DNA of 64,000 bases. Source: Mauremys mutica (Eukaryota > Chordata > Testudines > Geoemydidae). Position numbers and translations under genes: made by a program. The notes under the pieces were generated by a model. The model saw nothing but the letters and a program-made list of their open reading frames with translations. It was not told the DNA's origin and did not search any database. The DNA is taken from positions 46,255,563 to 46,319,562 of the forward strand of contig NC_059080.1 in NCBI RefSeq assembly GCF_020497125.1, in the 5' to 3' direction. Below are positions 11,201 through 23,200 of the stretch, piece after piece. Numbering within the stretch: the first letter of the stretch is position 1; each line of letters opens with the position of its first letter.

Positions 11201-14200
11201 GCTGCCTGCACTGCTGCTCCACCTCAGGAGGGGGAGGGGGCACACACGTGCTTGGCAGCCCTCCCCTCCCCTGCACCCACAGGGAGGAGACACCAAAGGG
11301 GCTTGCGGTGGGAGACAGCTGGAGTGGACCTCACTCACCTGAGCAGCTGCTGGGGCTTCTGTGAGTGTTTGACCCTGTGATCCACCCACTCCCCCCCCAC
11401 AGCCACCACTCCTGCCCCACCCTGGGCAAGGGGCAGCCCCATCCCCAGTGAGGCTAGGGTGAGGGGCAGCAGGCTGCAGTAGGGGAGGAAGGAAGCCACA
11501 TGTGATGGCAGTCCCCTCCTCCCCCCCACAGCACCCACCCACCACAGGGGAGATGGGAGTGGGGCTTCCTGGACCTGAGCAGCTGGGGCTTGGGTGAATT
11601 TTGTGACACCCTGCCCTCCCCCTCCACCCAGCCACCACTCCTGCCGCATGCTGGGCAAGGGGCAGCCCCATCCCCCACACCCAGTGAGGCTAGGGTGAGA
11701 GGCAGCAGCAGGGGAGGCCACACATGATGGCAGCCTCCCCCCACCCCCAGTACTCACCATAGGGGAGGCGAGGGGGCTTCCTGGACCTGACAGGGGTCCT
11801 AGGATCATGTGCAGTGACAGTGATGCAGAGTGAGTGTGCTGCAGGGGGGGGAACAACAACGACAAGGGGTCCCTCCCCAAGAGCTTGCTGCTGCAGGTGG
11901 GGAGAGGTTGGGAGGGAGAAGGGGGAGTCCTCTCTGGCCCTAGCCCTGGGCAGTCTGTCTGCACCCCAAGCTCCTTATCCCCAGCCCCACCCCACCCCAG
12001 AGACTGCACTCCCAGCACCCCAAACTTGAGCCACAGCCCTGAGCCCCCTCCTGCACTGTGAACCCCTCAACCCCACCCCAGAGCCCTCACCTGAGGGGAA
12101 AAACACGCAACTTAAATTTGGCAGTCAGTTTGGGATATGATCGTGTTTAGCACAATACTTGATTTTACACCCTTTAAAGTATATACTTGGTTGCATACAG
12201 GTGTTACAAAGTGGGAATGTTCTTAATGTTTTCTCTGAATACTGTGTGGTGCCTCAGTTTCCTCTATGCATTTCTCCAGCCCCTCCTCTGGCCTTTGTCT
12301 CTTTTCCGGGCAAGAAGGCCACCTGATCTCTTTGTTCTCCAACACCTTCAGTTGGCACCTTGCAGGGGAAACTGAGGCACCCACACATTATTTAGAGAAA
12401 ACATTAAGAACATTCCCACTTCATCATAACAGGTACAACAAAATATAATATATTGAAGCAGGCGAGTGGTGCTTCTGACTTTCCACTTTTAATTGGCCCT
12501 TGTAATCTTGTGGTGCCGACGCATTGTAGCTTCATTTTATCCCAGCAACAAATTCTTGATCATCACAAAAGAACACTGCAAAAGAAAGAGCTATATTTGT
12601 TTTAATTTTAGAAAGTATTTGCTTTTGAGGGTTATTGATCAAAGAGTGCTTGGTTGTTTCTGTATTCAAAAGAGTATTAATAACATTGATATTCTTAAGT
12701 TAATTTTTTTTCTTACAATAGATATTGTGCAATAAAAGGGAAACTGTTAAACGCTTACTGTTTCCAGTCCATTTTTACATTATTTAATTAAATATATATC
12801 GGCTTACAAGGTGGTGGGGTGGGGGCACGGGGGGGACTTAGACACATTCTGGGCACTACCAAAATTATACAAACCTGCCGCCCCTGCCAAGGAAGACAGA
12901 TGAACAGGGAGAGCCAATTTGGGACTAGGGGAAGGAAAGGCAAAGCAGCCAGCTCCATGGGACCCCACAACAGACTGTAAAACTGAGTCCCTTTAAATGT
13001 TCACATGCATATCCTCACTCCATCTATAGATTTTTACTCCTTTACCATTGATTTTCTGACAAGTTTTCAAATGACATTAATGTGGGAATTTTTTGATGGC
13101 CATTTCTGACAAAGAATCTTGGATAACATCCTCTTGGCTGAGAGAATAAAATTGTAACTGGACTGGTATTTTTTCTAGCTGCTTCTGGACCAGAGTGCTT
13201 AGCATGTGAAGCAGATCCTGCACATTCCAGAGCAGTTGTTTTAGTTTCTCAAAAATGGAGAAGATGGTTTGTAAAGATAAAAGTTTGAAGACTGATAGTC
13301 TAGACCTACATCTACTCAAGACTATTTGGACTGTGTCCCTTTATGCCTCCACCTGGTGTGGTGGAATATTTCCTCTCTACGTACATGAGCATCCCTGCTA
13401 TCAAGACATAGATGAACCCAGCTCTCACTACTTGGTTAAGCAGTAAGGAGATATATAATTAGGGCCCTACCAAATTCATGGTCCATTTTGATCAATTTCA
13501 TAGCCAGAGCTGAGCCCAAGAGCTTCCTGCAGCAGGGGGAGGCACCCGTAGGTAGGTCTGATCTCCCCTCAAGAGAGGCAGTGCAGGGAAAGCACAAGTC
13601 CTGTCACTCCCCAGCCCAGCCGGGCTTGCAGCTAGGAGCCCCTTCAGCTGGGGCACTCCCAGCAGCATGGGGGAAATCAGATTTCATGAGGAAGGGCTTA
13701 TTTCACGGTCTGGGACATGTTTTTCACAACCGTGAAATTGGTAAGGCCCTATATATAATATTGTCTGACATCACCCACATCAAGCATTATTTCAGGTGAT
13801 ACAGATTCACTATTCAGATTATAAAACAGCAGAGCAATCCTCTTGCAAATAGGTGCAAACAGCCAGGGCACAAGACAGAAGTTACAGGCTCATACTGTGA
13901 ATAGATACATGTTGCAGGGGTACATCTTATGCTTTAAGTGGCTTATCGTTGGAGTAGAATGGGGAGAACTATGGCAAAAAGCAAGAATGTGCTAGAAAAG
14001 CAGTCCTGATTGTACTTCCTGATTTATCATCATTGTATCCACTCATTATACTCCACACCTGAACATAGCCATTATATGAACAACATACCCTCATATCTCA
14101 ATGTCTGTACTTTGACCCATTAACCTTTTACCCCAATCAGGGATATTGCAGATTATGTATTCCTTACGCCACCCGATCTTAAACCGAACTTTGCACCCCT

Positions 14201-17200
14201 CGATAATCTGTATGCTATTCCCTGATAACCAGAAACTTCTACGTGTAAACTCTGAACTGTTCATTTTAAAAAAACACATCTTAATTAGAAGAGAGCACAC
14301 CCCAGTGGCACTGTGGATAGTGGAATATTCCAACAGGAAGATCTAGAAGTGGCCTCAGAGTCACAAGCCACCAGTAAGCCAATTCTTCCTCTCAGCAGCA
14401 AAAGATTTGCTTCTGAGTACACTGAACCCTTTAGGTCCAACTCTTCTCAGATGAGGAGACAAGAAAGTTCTCTGGGAAAATACTGTAGCCTGACTCCCAA
14501 GAGACAATGCATAGGCCCGGTGCATAGCCCCAAGGTCTTGGTCATCCTAGAAGACTCACAAGCATCTGTCCCAAAAGATAACCACTGGAACAGCTGACCT
14601 GGGGATGTGGTGGATCCTCCATAACTTAAAGAGTCTTTAAATCAAGACTGGATATCTTTCTAAAATTATACACTTTACTTCAATCACAGGCTATTGGATT
14701 TGATGCAGGAATCACTGCATGAAGTTCTATAGCCTGTATTATGCAGGTGGTCAGACCGGATGACCTTAATTCTGTATTAAGAGGCGTTTCATATGTAAGA
14801 CATGGGAAGTAAATGCTCTATTCTAATCAACACTGTTGAGGCCTCAGCTGAAGTACTGTGGTCAGTTCTTGGCAACACCCATTTTAAGAAAGAAATGGAC
14901 AAACTGGAGAGCATCCAGAGGACAGCAACAAAAATGATTAAAAGGTTTATAAAACCAGACCTACAAGGAAAGGTTAAAAGACTGTACATATTTCGTCTTG
15001 AGAAAAGAAGATGGGGAAGGGGTCAGGGGTGCGAAGGAACATTTAGAAGGCGGGCAGCAGGGCCTGGGCCAGCGCCCATGCGGGGCAAGGAGGGAGCTCT
15101 GCTCCACCACTAGCCACAGCTTTGTCCTAGTTCCGTCTTCAGCACTGTGCAGTAATGGGAGGGAGGGCGCGCAGCATGGACAGATTCCATTACCGGTAAG
15201 GGGGGGGGGGCACGACAGGAAAAATTTTGGCACGACTGTGTTAAGGGCTGTTATAAATAGCACACTGATCAATTGTTCTCCATGTCCACCGAAGGTAGGG
15301 CAAGAAGTAATGGTCTTAGTCTACTGCAAGGGAGACTTAGAATTTTTTCCTAATATCTAACCTAACTATAAGGATAGTTAAGCTCTGGAACAGGCTTCCA
15401 AGGGAGGTCGTGGAATCCCTATCATTGGCAGCATTGGACAAACACTGTCATGGATGGTCTAGTTTACTTGGTCCTGCCTCTGTGCTGAGGGATGGACTAG
15501 ATGACCTGTTGAGGTCCCTTCCAAACCTACATTTCTATGATCCTATAATGGTCCCTTCTGGCCTTAAATTCTATGACAAGCTCATGTGACTGAACAAGAT
15601 ATGCCTGAAGATACAGAGCTCAGGCTAATCTCCCTTCACTTCTGAAATGCTGTTTGCCACCCACATGCATATGCTTCATGGGATATCTCACCAAACAGAT
15701 ACAATCTTTTGATGACTAGCACTCCATCACCATTCATACATTAAAGAAACCCCATGCCTGCCAAGGGGACCAAAAAAAATCACCTTACCATCCAGTGACT
15801 CCTCCAATCACCAGCTGAGTTGCTACATTGTATTTTTCAGCACTTGAACCAGAGCTCCGCCCGAAGAGCTTGCGCCACCAGGGCTGATTCTTGGTGTACT
15901 CTGCCAGGTCCAGCACCTCGCAGGAGTCCTCTTTCTTTGCTGTGAATATGAAAATGCATGTGAGCACAGGTGTATCTAGTGGGCAATATGACACTGAAGG
16001 GCAGAGACCAGGTTTATTTCTAGTCAAGTGTACTTCAACTCACTACTCTTAGCCAGCAGCATGGTAAATGGTACTGTCCTGATGAAATTTAAGAAGCAGG
16101 AACAGAACCTCCTTAAAGAGAACAGGTGGCTTTAGTCACCTGTTCTCAGCTCAAATACAGTCTTAGAACTCCTAATATAACATTTTATACTTGCATAGTG
16201 TCTGCCTCAGATCTCAAAGCACCAAGCAAACATTCATAAACAAAATTTCCTATCCCTCTCTGTGGGGTTAAGCAAATCTCCCATTTTACAGACAGGGAAA
16301 AAGAAACAGAGAGGTAAGTGATTTGCTCAAGATCACTCGGTATGTCAATAGCAGGAATAGAACACACGTCTTCCAATTCCCAGTTTGTAGCTAAAGTGCT
16401 GAAACCATCCTTCCCATCTCTGAATTATTTAAATTAAATTCTATGGGGAAGAGAAAAGGTGTGGGTCTTTCATAAATTGCTACCAAGAAAAAAAAAACTC
16501 CCCTCATCCCATGTAAAAAAAAACAACAAAAATCCAAAGAATTCAGCCTCAACCATCACTTTCCATTGTTCCTGGGAGTTGCACTCAGTGCTCTGCTATA
16601 ATGCCTAGCTGTGATATAGTCAAAATAGACATTCATCCCATGCTTACTAGTTTTGCCATAGCCTTCATGTTCTGGCTTTCTGAAGGTTTGTGTGGCTTGG
16701 TTTTTAACAATTGTACTTCTGATTTTTCATATATGACAGCCTCCCAAGAATAAGAGGCCCAAAAAAGCCAGCTGCACTATTATTAGTGATCCTATTTTTG
16801 TCTTTTGTCCTTCTCCAGCAGAGATGGTCTACTGCATATCTTCGCACTGCAACATACATTTGACATAACATCCCCAGAATACCGAGGGTTAACAGATGGC
16901 TCATTTGCAGGATGCAGCCTAACAGTTCAAATATGCTAGTTCAAAAGCCTAGAGACAGGGACCAAAAGATGCCAAACTTTTAAATATTAAATCTATTGGC
17001 AGATGAACGTACACCAAGTTTTAGCCTGAAGCAAAAAAACTTTTACAGCTGAGGGGATTCATAGTTAAGGAGTCAACATTTTCATCGGTAACTGAAAGCA
17101 CTGGACGCCATGTGATTACAATATAAACATGCTGAATCAGACAAACAGTTCAGATATACACACAGTTTGCTAACCTATAACATGGAGATGAGATATTACA

Positions 17201-20200
17201 TACAAGAAGCATAAGCTGAAAAGATCACAGTGGATGGACTTGCATGTCTTTGGCGGCTGGGAAACACATGCCCTGCAGAAGTAGTTACTTGATGAGTTCA
17301 GGTGCCAGGTATGCTATGCTAGATCAGCACCTCAGATGTCCAGGTAGCTGTAACAATTGCTTTAAAAAGGGGGGGGGGGGCGGGTGTGCGTGTGGTGGGG
17401 GTGAGACACTGCTATTGCCATGATGTCCACTAATTTTCCCAACCCAGCCCCTCCCAAATATTCCTCATTACAGGATTTGGAATGATGATAAAAATGGGTA
17501 AGAGGAAGACCGCATAGAAGTCAAATTCTCTGTGGATCACATTATAACTACAAGTAAGGATGTACAAAGAAGACAGAAGGGCATCTGCTTGTATACTGCC
17601 AGAATATGGAACTTCCCCTAAGAAACATTTAGTTTGAATCAGGGTGGATAAAAATCAATGATTTTTAAAATTTATATATAAAGTTTTTTGATAAAATGCT
17701 TTTTGAGGGAAAAACTATCTAAAGATATATCTTTGAGCTATAATGTCTCATCATGGAATAGGGATTAAAAATTCTAATTCTATAGTATGAGACAGTATAT
17801 TCATGTAATGTTTAAGAAAAGTTTTGTAAATGAGTTTCAATAGTTCATAAAATTGGGTCCCTAATCCATGGGGCTCCAGGGGCTTCTGTATAGATTATTT
17901 AGGTTAATCTTACTATCTACCCAATGGGACTCAGTGCTCAGTCTAGAAGATCCCATCAGAGATGCTTAGTTTTGCAGTTCCCAAACTGTGGATTGTGTCT
18001 CCAGAGATAACGTGCTTGTTAACAGCAAAAATGTTTTTAAATAAATAGTATATAGAGGTGAGAAATAACAGACCTCAACCCTATTGTCTCCCTGCAAATT
18101 TGTGTACACAGAGTCAATCCCTTACGTCTCTCTAAAATTGCAAAGTTTCAAAAAGTTCAATGAATAGAACATTATTGGGGCCGGAATAGATCTGGACAAG
18201 GAGAAGAAGTCTGGAGATAAATGTGAGAAGGGAGGGACAGGCAGTAGAAACAAATGTGAAACTATGTTAGCAACAGGAAGAAAGTCAAGGAAAGTGTGGG
18301 CCCCTTGCTGAATGAGGGAGGGAACCTAGTGACAGAGGATGTGGAGAAAGCTAGTGTACTCAATGCTTTTTTTGCCTCTGTCTTCACAGACAAGGTCAGC
18401 TCCCAGACAGCTGTACTCTGCAGCAGGGTATGGGGAGGAGGTGACCAGCTCTCTGTGGAGAAAGAAGTAGTTCGGGGCTATTTAGGAAAGCTGGACGAGC
18501 ACAAGTCCATGGGGCCGGATGCGCTGCATCCAAGGGTGCTAAAGGAGTTGGCCGATGAGATTGCAGAGCCATTGGCCATTATCTTTGAAAAATCATGGCG
18601 ATCGGGGGAGGTCCCGGATGACTGGAAAAAAGCTAATGTAGTGCCCATCTTTAAAAAAGGGAAGAAGGAAGATCCAGGGAACTACAGTGTTGCATCGCAC
18701 TCGAGCAGGAACAGAGCCCAAGCAGAGAGAGAGAGAGAGACAGCATGTGTGTGTGTATGCATATGCCTCTTTATTCATTTCCCAGCATGCTCTTATATAC
18801 AAGATGGTGGCTAATTGATTAATCAAATCAACACAGCTGCAGCTGTAACCCATAGGGTATTTATCCTACACACCTGTATCCTATTTACAATTAGCTGGCC
18901 AATGAGAACAAGCCCAAGGCCAGTCCTTCACACACAACTCCCAGCATAATCAGCTCAGTATCTCACATTCTAATCCCACATCTCCCCCCTCTATTCAAAA
19001 TAAAGAAGAGGGAAAGGAAAAGAGGATAAAAAACATTCACAAAACATTTCCAACTTATAACATAACACCACAATCTATCTTAATCTTGTCCAAGAAGTTT
19101 AAATTATCATAATAAATATTATGGTGAAAAACTAAAGAACAATAATGTTTAAAACAGATAAGTGCAGGTCCTCAGCTGGTGTAAAACAACACCAGCTGAG
19201 GATCTGCCTCAGAGCCTTCAAATAAAATCACAATACACGACCACTAAATAATCTGTTCACAAGCCAAAAATTAAAACCTATATAACCATGCAATCATTAA
19301 CATATAACCGCAAAAACACCAAACAAACAAAGACAAAATACAACAAACAAGTGATGTGAATTTTACAGGATTCCCCCCTCTCTGTTTTACCAAAGCATTC
19401 CTCAGATGTCAGGCGATCAAACTGACACTGAGGATGGGGGGGGGGGGTATTCCCCCTTCTCTGTTAAAAACATCACTTAACAACAACAACAACAATTCTG
19501 GCCAGAAGACATCACAAGACAAAACAAAAAACACAAAACATAACTCTTAATAATAATAATTGCATGGTACACTAAACACAAAATTTCTTGAGCAAGTGAT
19601 AGAATTGTAAAAACTAAAAAGCAGTTATAACTTTAACTCTCCAATATAGCTTCTCTAACACAATTTTCAAAACAGCATCTTGAGAAGCACAAATAAAGAC
19701 AGTAAACAAGTTGGACATTCTGTAGTGAATGTGTCGTAAGAATAAAATCTGTGAGGCAATTTCTATAAAAAACATCACATACTGATTTAAAGGCAGCTGC
19801 AAAGCAGTCTGAGTTAACTCCCAAGTCTTAAAAATTTAAAAACAAAACAAAAAACCTTTCCATTTAGCAACACTGTTCTCTTATTAAAACTGAGTTCTTA
19901 TATATTTTAACATGCACTCAATGGCACAGAGATAGTGTTTTCTTTAGAAGGAAAGGCAGCTGTTCATGCTTGAAGAGAACTCCTACTAAAGTTCTGCAGC
20001 TGCCTGAGAGACCTTGATCTTCTCCACCCCCGCCTCCAGCTTGATTTCAAAGTTCCAAGCTCCTCCTTGTTTCACAGCATGGAGTCTAGAGGACTCTGGT
20101 AATTGTAGGGGAAGTAACAATCCCACATGATGATCTCCCGGGCAGTCTTAAGGATCTCAACACTTGCTGTGCTCAATGTCCTAGAAATCAACATCATTAA

Positions 20201-23200
20201 CTGGTAAGACCTGGTCTCCCTCCTGCAGCCTGCCCCGCTCCGCGATGCATATCTTCTGCTTCCACAGCGGTTTCCATGGCAACTGCTCTGCCCTTTCTGC
20301 GACTTATAGCCGCTCTTCCCTGGGCTCAGCCTCCCTTTTAACTGCTCTGCCCTTCTTTCGCGACTTATAGCCGCCCTTCTTCTCTGCGACTTATAGCCGC
20401 TCTTCCCTGGGCTCCCTTTTCAGACGCCCTGCAGCTTGCCGCTCACCACTGAGTTCAGGTGCGCCTCCTTTCTTTTTGGGACTTCCTGCGGCTCCTAGCC
20501 ACGCAACACTGAACTCAGGTGCGCCTCTTTTCGGACGCCCTGCGGACGCTGCTTCGACTCTGAGCTCAGGTGCACCTCCTTTCTTATTGGGCTTTCTTGC
20601 GGCTCCTAGCCACGCAACACTGAGCTCAGGCACGTCTCCTTTTTCTCAGGCCATCGGCATCAATGCCCGCAGCTTCTCCGCCATTTGTTGCATCGCACTC
20701 GAGCAGGAACAGAGCCCAAGCAGAGAGAGAGAGAGACAGCGTGTGTGTGTATGCATATGCCTCTTTATTCATTTCCCAGCATGCTCTTATATACAAGATG
20801 GTGGCTAATTGATTAATCAAATCAACACAGCTGCAGCTGTAACCCATAGGGTATTTATCCTACACACCTGTATCCTATTTACAATTAGCTGGCCAATGAG
20901 AACAAGCCCAAGGCCAGTCCTTCACACACAACTCCCAGCATAATCAGCTCAGTATCTCACATTCTAATCCCACACTACAGGCCAGTCAGTCTCACCTCAG
21001 TCCCTGGAAAAATCATGGAACAGGTCCTCAAGGAATCAATCCTGAACCACTTAAAGGAGGGGAAAGTGATCAGGAACAGACAGCATGGATTCACCAAGGG
21101 CAAGTCATGCCTGACTAACCTAATTGCCTTCTATGACGAGATAACCGGCTCTGTGGATGAGGGGAAAGCAGTGGATGTACTATTTCTGGACTTTAGCAAA
21201 GCTTTTGATACAGTCTCCCACAGTATTCTTGCCAGCAAGTTAAAGAACTCTGGGCTGGATGAATGGACGGTAAGGTGGATAGAAAACTGGCTAGATGGTC
21301 GGGCTCAACGGGTAGTGATCAATGGTTCCATGTCTAGTTGGCAGCCGGTATCAAGTGGAGTGCCCCAAGGGTCGGTGCTGGGGCCGGTTTTATTCAATAT
21401 CTTCATTAACGATCTGGAGGATGGTGTGGACTGCACCCTTAGCAAGTTTGCAGATGACACTAAACTGGGAGGAGTGGTTGATACGCTGGAGGGTAGGGAT
21501 AGGATACAGAGGGACCTAGAAAAATTAGAGGATTGGGCCAAAAGAAATATGATGAGGTTCAACAAGGACAAGTGCAGAGTCCTGCACTTAGGACGGAAGA
21601 ATCCCATGCACTGCTACAGACTAGGGACCGAATGGCTGGGCAGCAGTTCTGCAGAAAAGGACCTAGGGGTTACGGTGGATGAAAAGCTGAATATGAGTCA
21701 ACAGTGTGCCCTTGTTGCCAAGAAGGCTAATGGCATTTTGGGTTGTATAAGTAGGGGCATTTCCAGCAGATCAAGGGATGTGATCATTCCCCTCTACTCA
21801 GCACTGGTGAGGCCTCATTTGGAGTACTGTGTCCAGTTTTGGGCCCCACACTACAAGAAGGATGTGGATAAATTGGAGAGAGTCCAGCGGAGGGCAACAA
21901 AAATGATTAGGGGGCTGGAGCACATGACTTATGAGGAGAGGCTGAGGGAACTGGGATTGTTTAGTCTGCAGAAAAGAAGAATGAGGGGGGATTTGATAGC
22001 TGCTTTCAACTACCTGAAAGGGGGTTCCAAAGAGGATGGATCTAGACTGTTCTCAGTGGTAGAAGATGACAGAACAAGGAGTAATGGTCTCAAGTTGCAG
22101 AGGGGGAGGTTTAGGTTGGATATTAGGAAAAACTTTTTCACTAGTAGGGTGGTGAGGAACTGGAATGGGTTACCTAGGGAGGTAGTGGAATCTCCTTCCT
22201 TAGAGGTTTTTAAGGTCAGGCTTGACAAAGCCCTGGCTGGGATGATTTAGTTGGGTTTGGTCCTGCTTTGAGCAGGGGGTTGGACTAGATGACCTCCTGA
22301 GGTCCCTTCCAACCCTAAGATTCTATGATTCTATGATCTGAGCAGAATATTTCAGAAGTCTTTCTGAGTGTAGCCTTCATTGATTTGAGATCTACCATAC
22401 CTGTCTCTTATTAGAAGAGAAACCTATAATGGTAGCATGCTGTAAAAGAGACCCAGTTTGGGAATAAGAACCATTCAAGAAATATATGTTTCTTGATGAG
22501 GTTTTTAAGTGACACCAGTGAACTGGTGGAAGTCACTTAACCACTTAGATTCAGAGACAGTTGAGTGATAATCTCACTTTTAACAGCAGTAGCTTCTTCT
22601 GCTGGTGTAGGAAAAATATTTTCTTCCTTTGGACTAGTTAATTCCAAATTGAGAAATTGTTTGGGACCTGAAAAAGCAGGAAAGCTTGTTTTTCTTTTCC
22701 AGATTATGAATAAACAGGAAAATGAAGGTGAAGACGACGGAGTTAGCTGCAGAAGCCAATATTTTAAGTTTCTCATGTTGACCCGTCTGACAATTAAAAA
22801 AAAAATTCATTTAACTATTTTAGGCCACTCTCTCTCTCTCCCCCACGCTCCCTGTCACACTCCACTCCACCCCCCTCTTTTGAAAAGCACGTTGCAGTCA
22901 CTTGAACTCTGAGATAGCTGCCCATAATGCACCACTTCCAACACCACTGCAAATGCGGCCACACTGCAGCGCTGGTAGCTGTCAGTGTGGCCACACTCCA
23001 GCACTTTCCCTACACAGCTGTACGAAGACAGCTTTAACTCCCAGCGCTGCACACCTGCAAGTGTAGCCAAACCCCTAGTCTCAGGGTTTACTGTTCTCAC
23101 TGATGGGGAAATGTTTTCATATAGGTAAGGATGGTCCACTGACACCCACAATTTGTCTGAAAATACAGATTTCACTAAATGTACAAAGCTACATTTGCCA

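Larger units (their letters stand above)
18688..20974 (-). mobile_element. Very young non-autonomous LTR retrotransposon (ERV-type), 2,287 bp
   Basis: Two LTRs (18688-18980 and 20686-20974) flank 1.7 kb without coding capacity. Ends are TG...CA with a 6-bp duplication CTACAG. A purine tract AGAGGGGGGAGA on the minus strand abuts the left LTR, so the element points to the minus strand and the right LTR is its 5' LTR. On that strand the LTR carries TATATAAG and then AATAAA, a normal promoter/poly(A) layout. Just inside the 5' LTR the minus strand reads AA-TGGCGGAGAAGC, a candidate primer-binding site whose tRNA I cannot name. The LTRs differ only by two 2-base length changes in simple repeats. 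No gag, pol or env frame is visible; mobilisation would need proteins from another element. Confidence 0.93.
18262..22337 (+). mobile_element. CR1 LINE with open RT frame, split by an LTR element
   Basis: 5'-truncated CR1 coding for ORF2 from just after the endonuclease to the end. RT motifs in order: [17 protein letters not shown] (18617), [70 protein letters not shown] (FADD catalytic box), HLGRKNP, then the conserved CR1 C-terminal tail. Stop TAG at 22248-22250, 3' UTR ending in the TTCTATGATTCTATGAT repeat at about 22337. An LTR element (18688-20974) interrupts it. Counting bases across the duplication shows the two halves stay in the same frame with no stop, so the RT frame was intact when the LTR element landed. 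It cannot now make a full protein. Confidence 0.93.
17640..22835 (+). mobile_element. hAT transposon remnant, split by a CR1 (outermost of three nested elements)
   Basis: The left end resembles a hAT terminus (CAGGGTGGATAAAAATCAAT). Sequence to about 18261 and again from about 22338 to 22835 looks like one element. The right part still encodes the C-terminal hAT dimerisation signature: [20 protein letters not shown], then [20 protein letters not shown] (about 22610-22720, + strand). The central part of the transposase is missing and the right inverted repeat is not found, so it is an internally deleted, inactive copy. The interval 18262-22337 is a later CR1 insertion. Confidence 0.7.

Noticed and set aside
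11198..12018. Long overlapping frames on both strands (up to 227 codons)
   Set aside because: They fall in a C-rich tandem-repeat block where stops are rare; proline/glycine/alanine-rich composition and no conserved motif.
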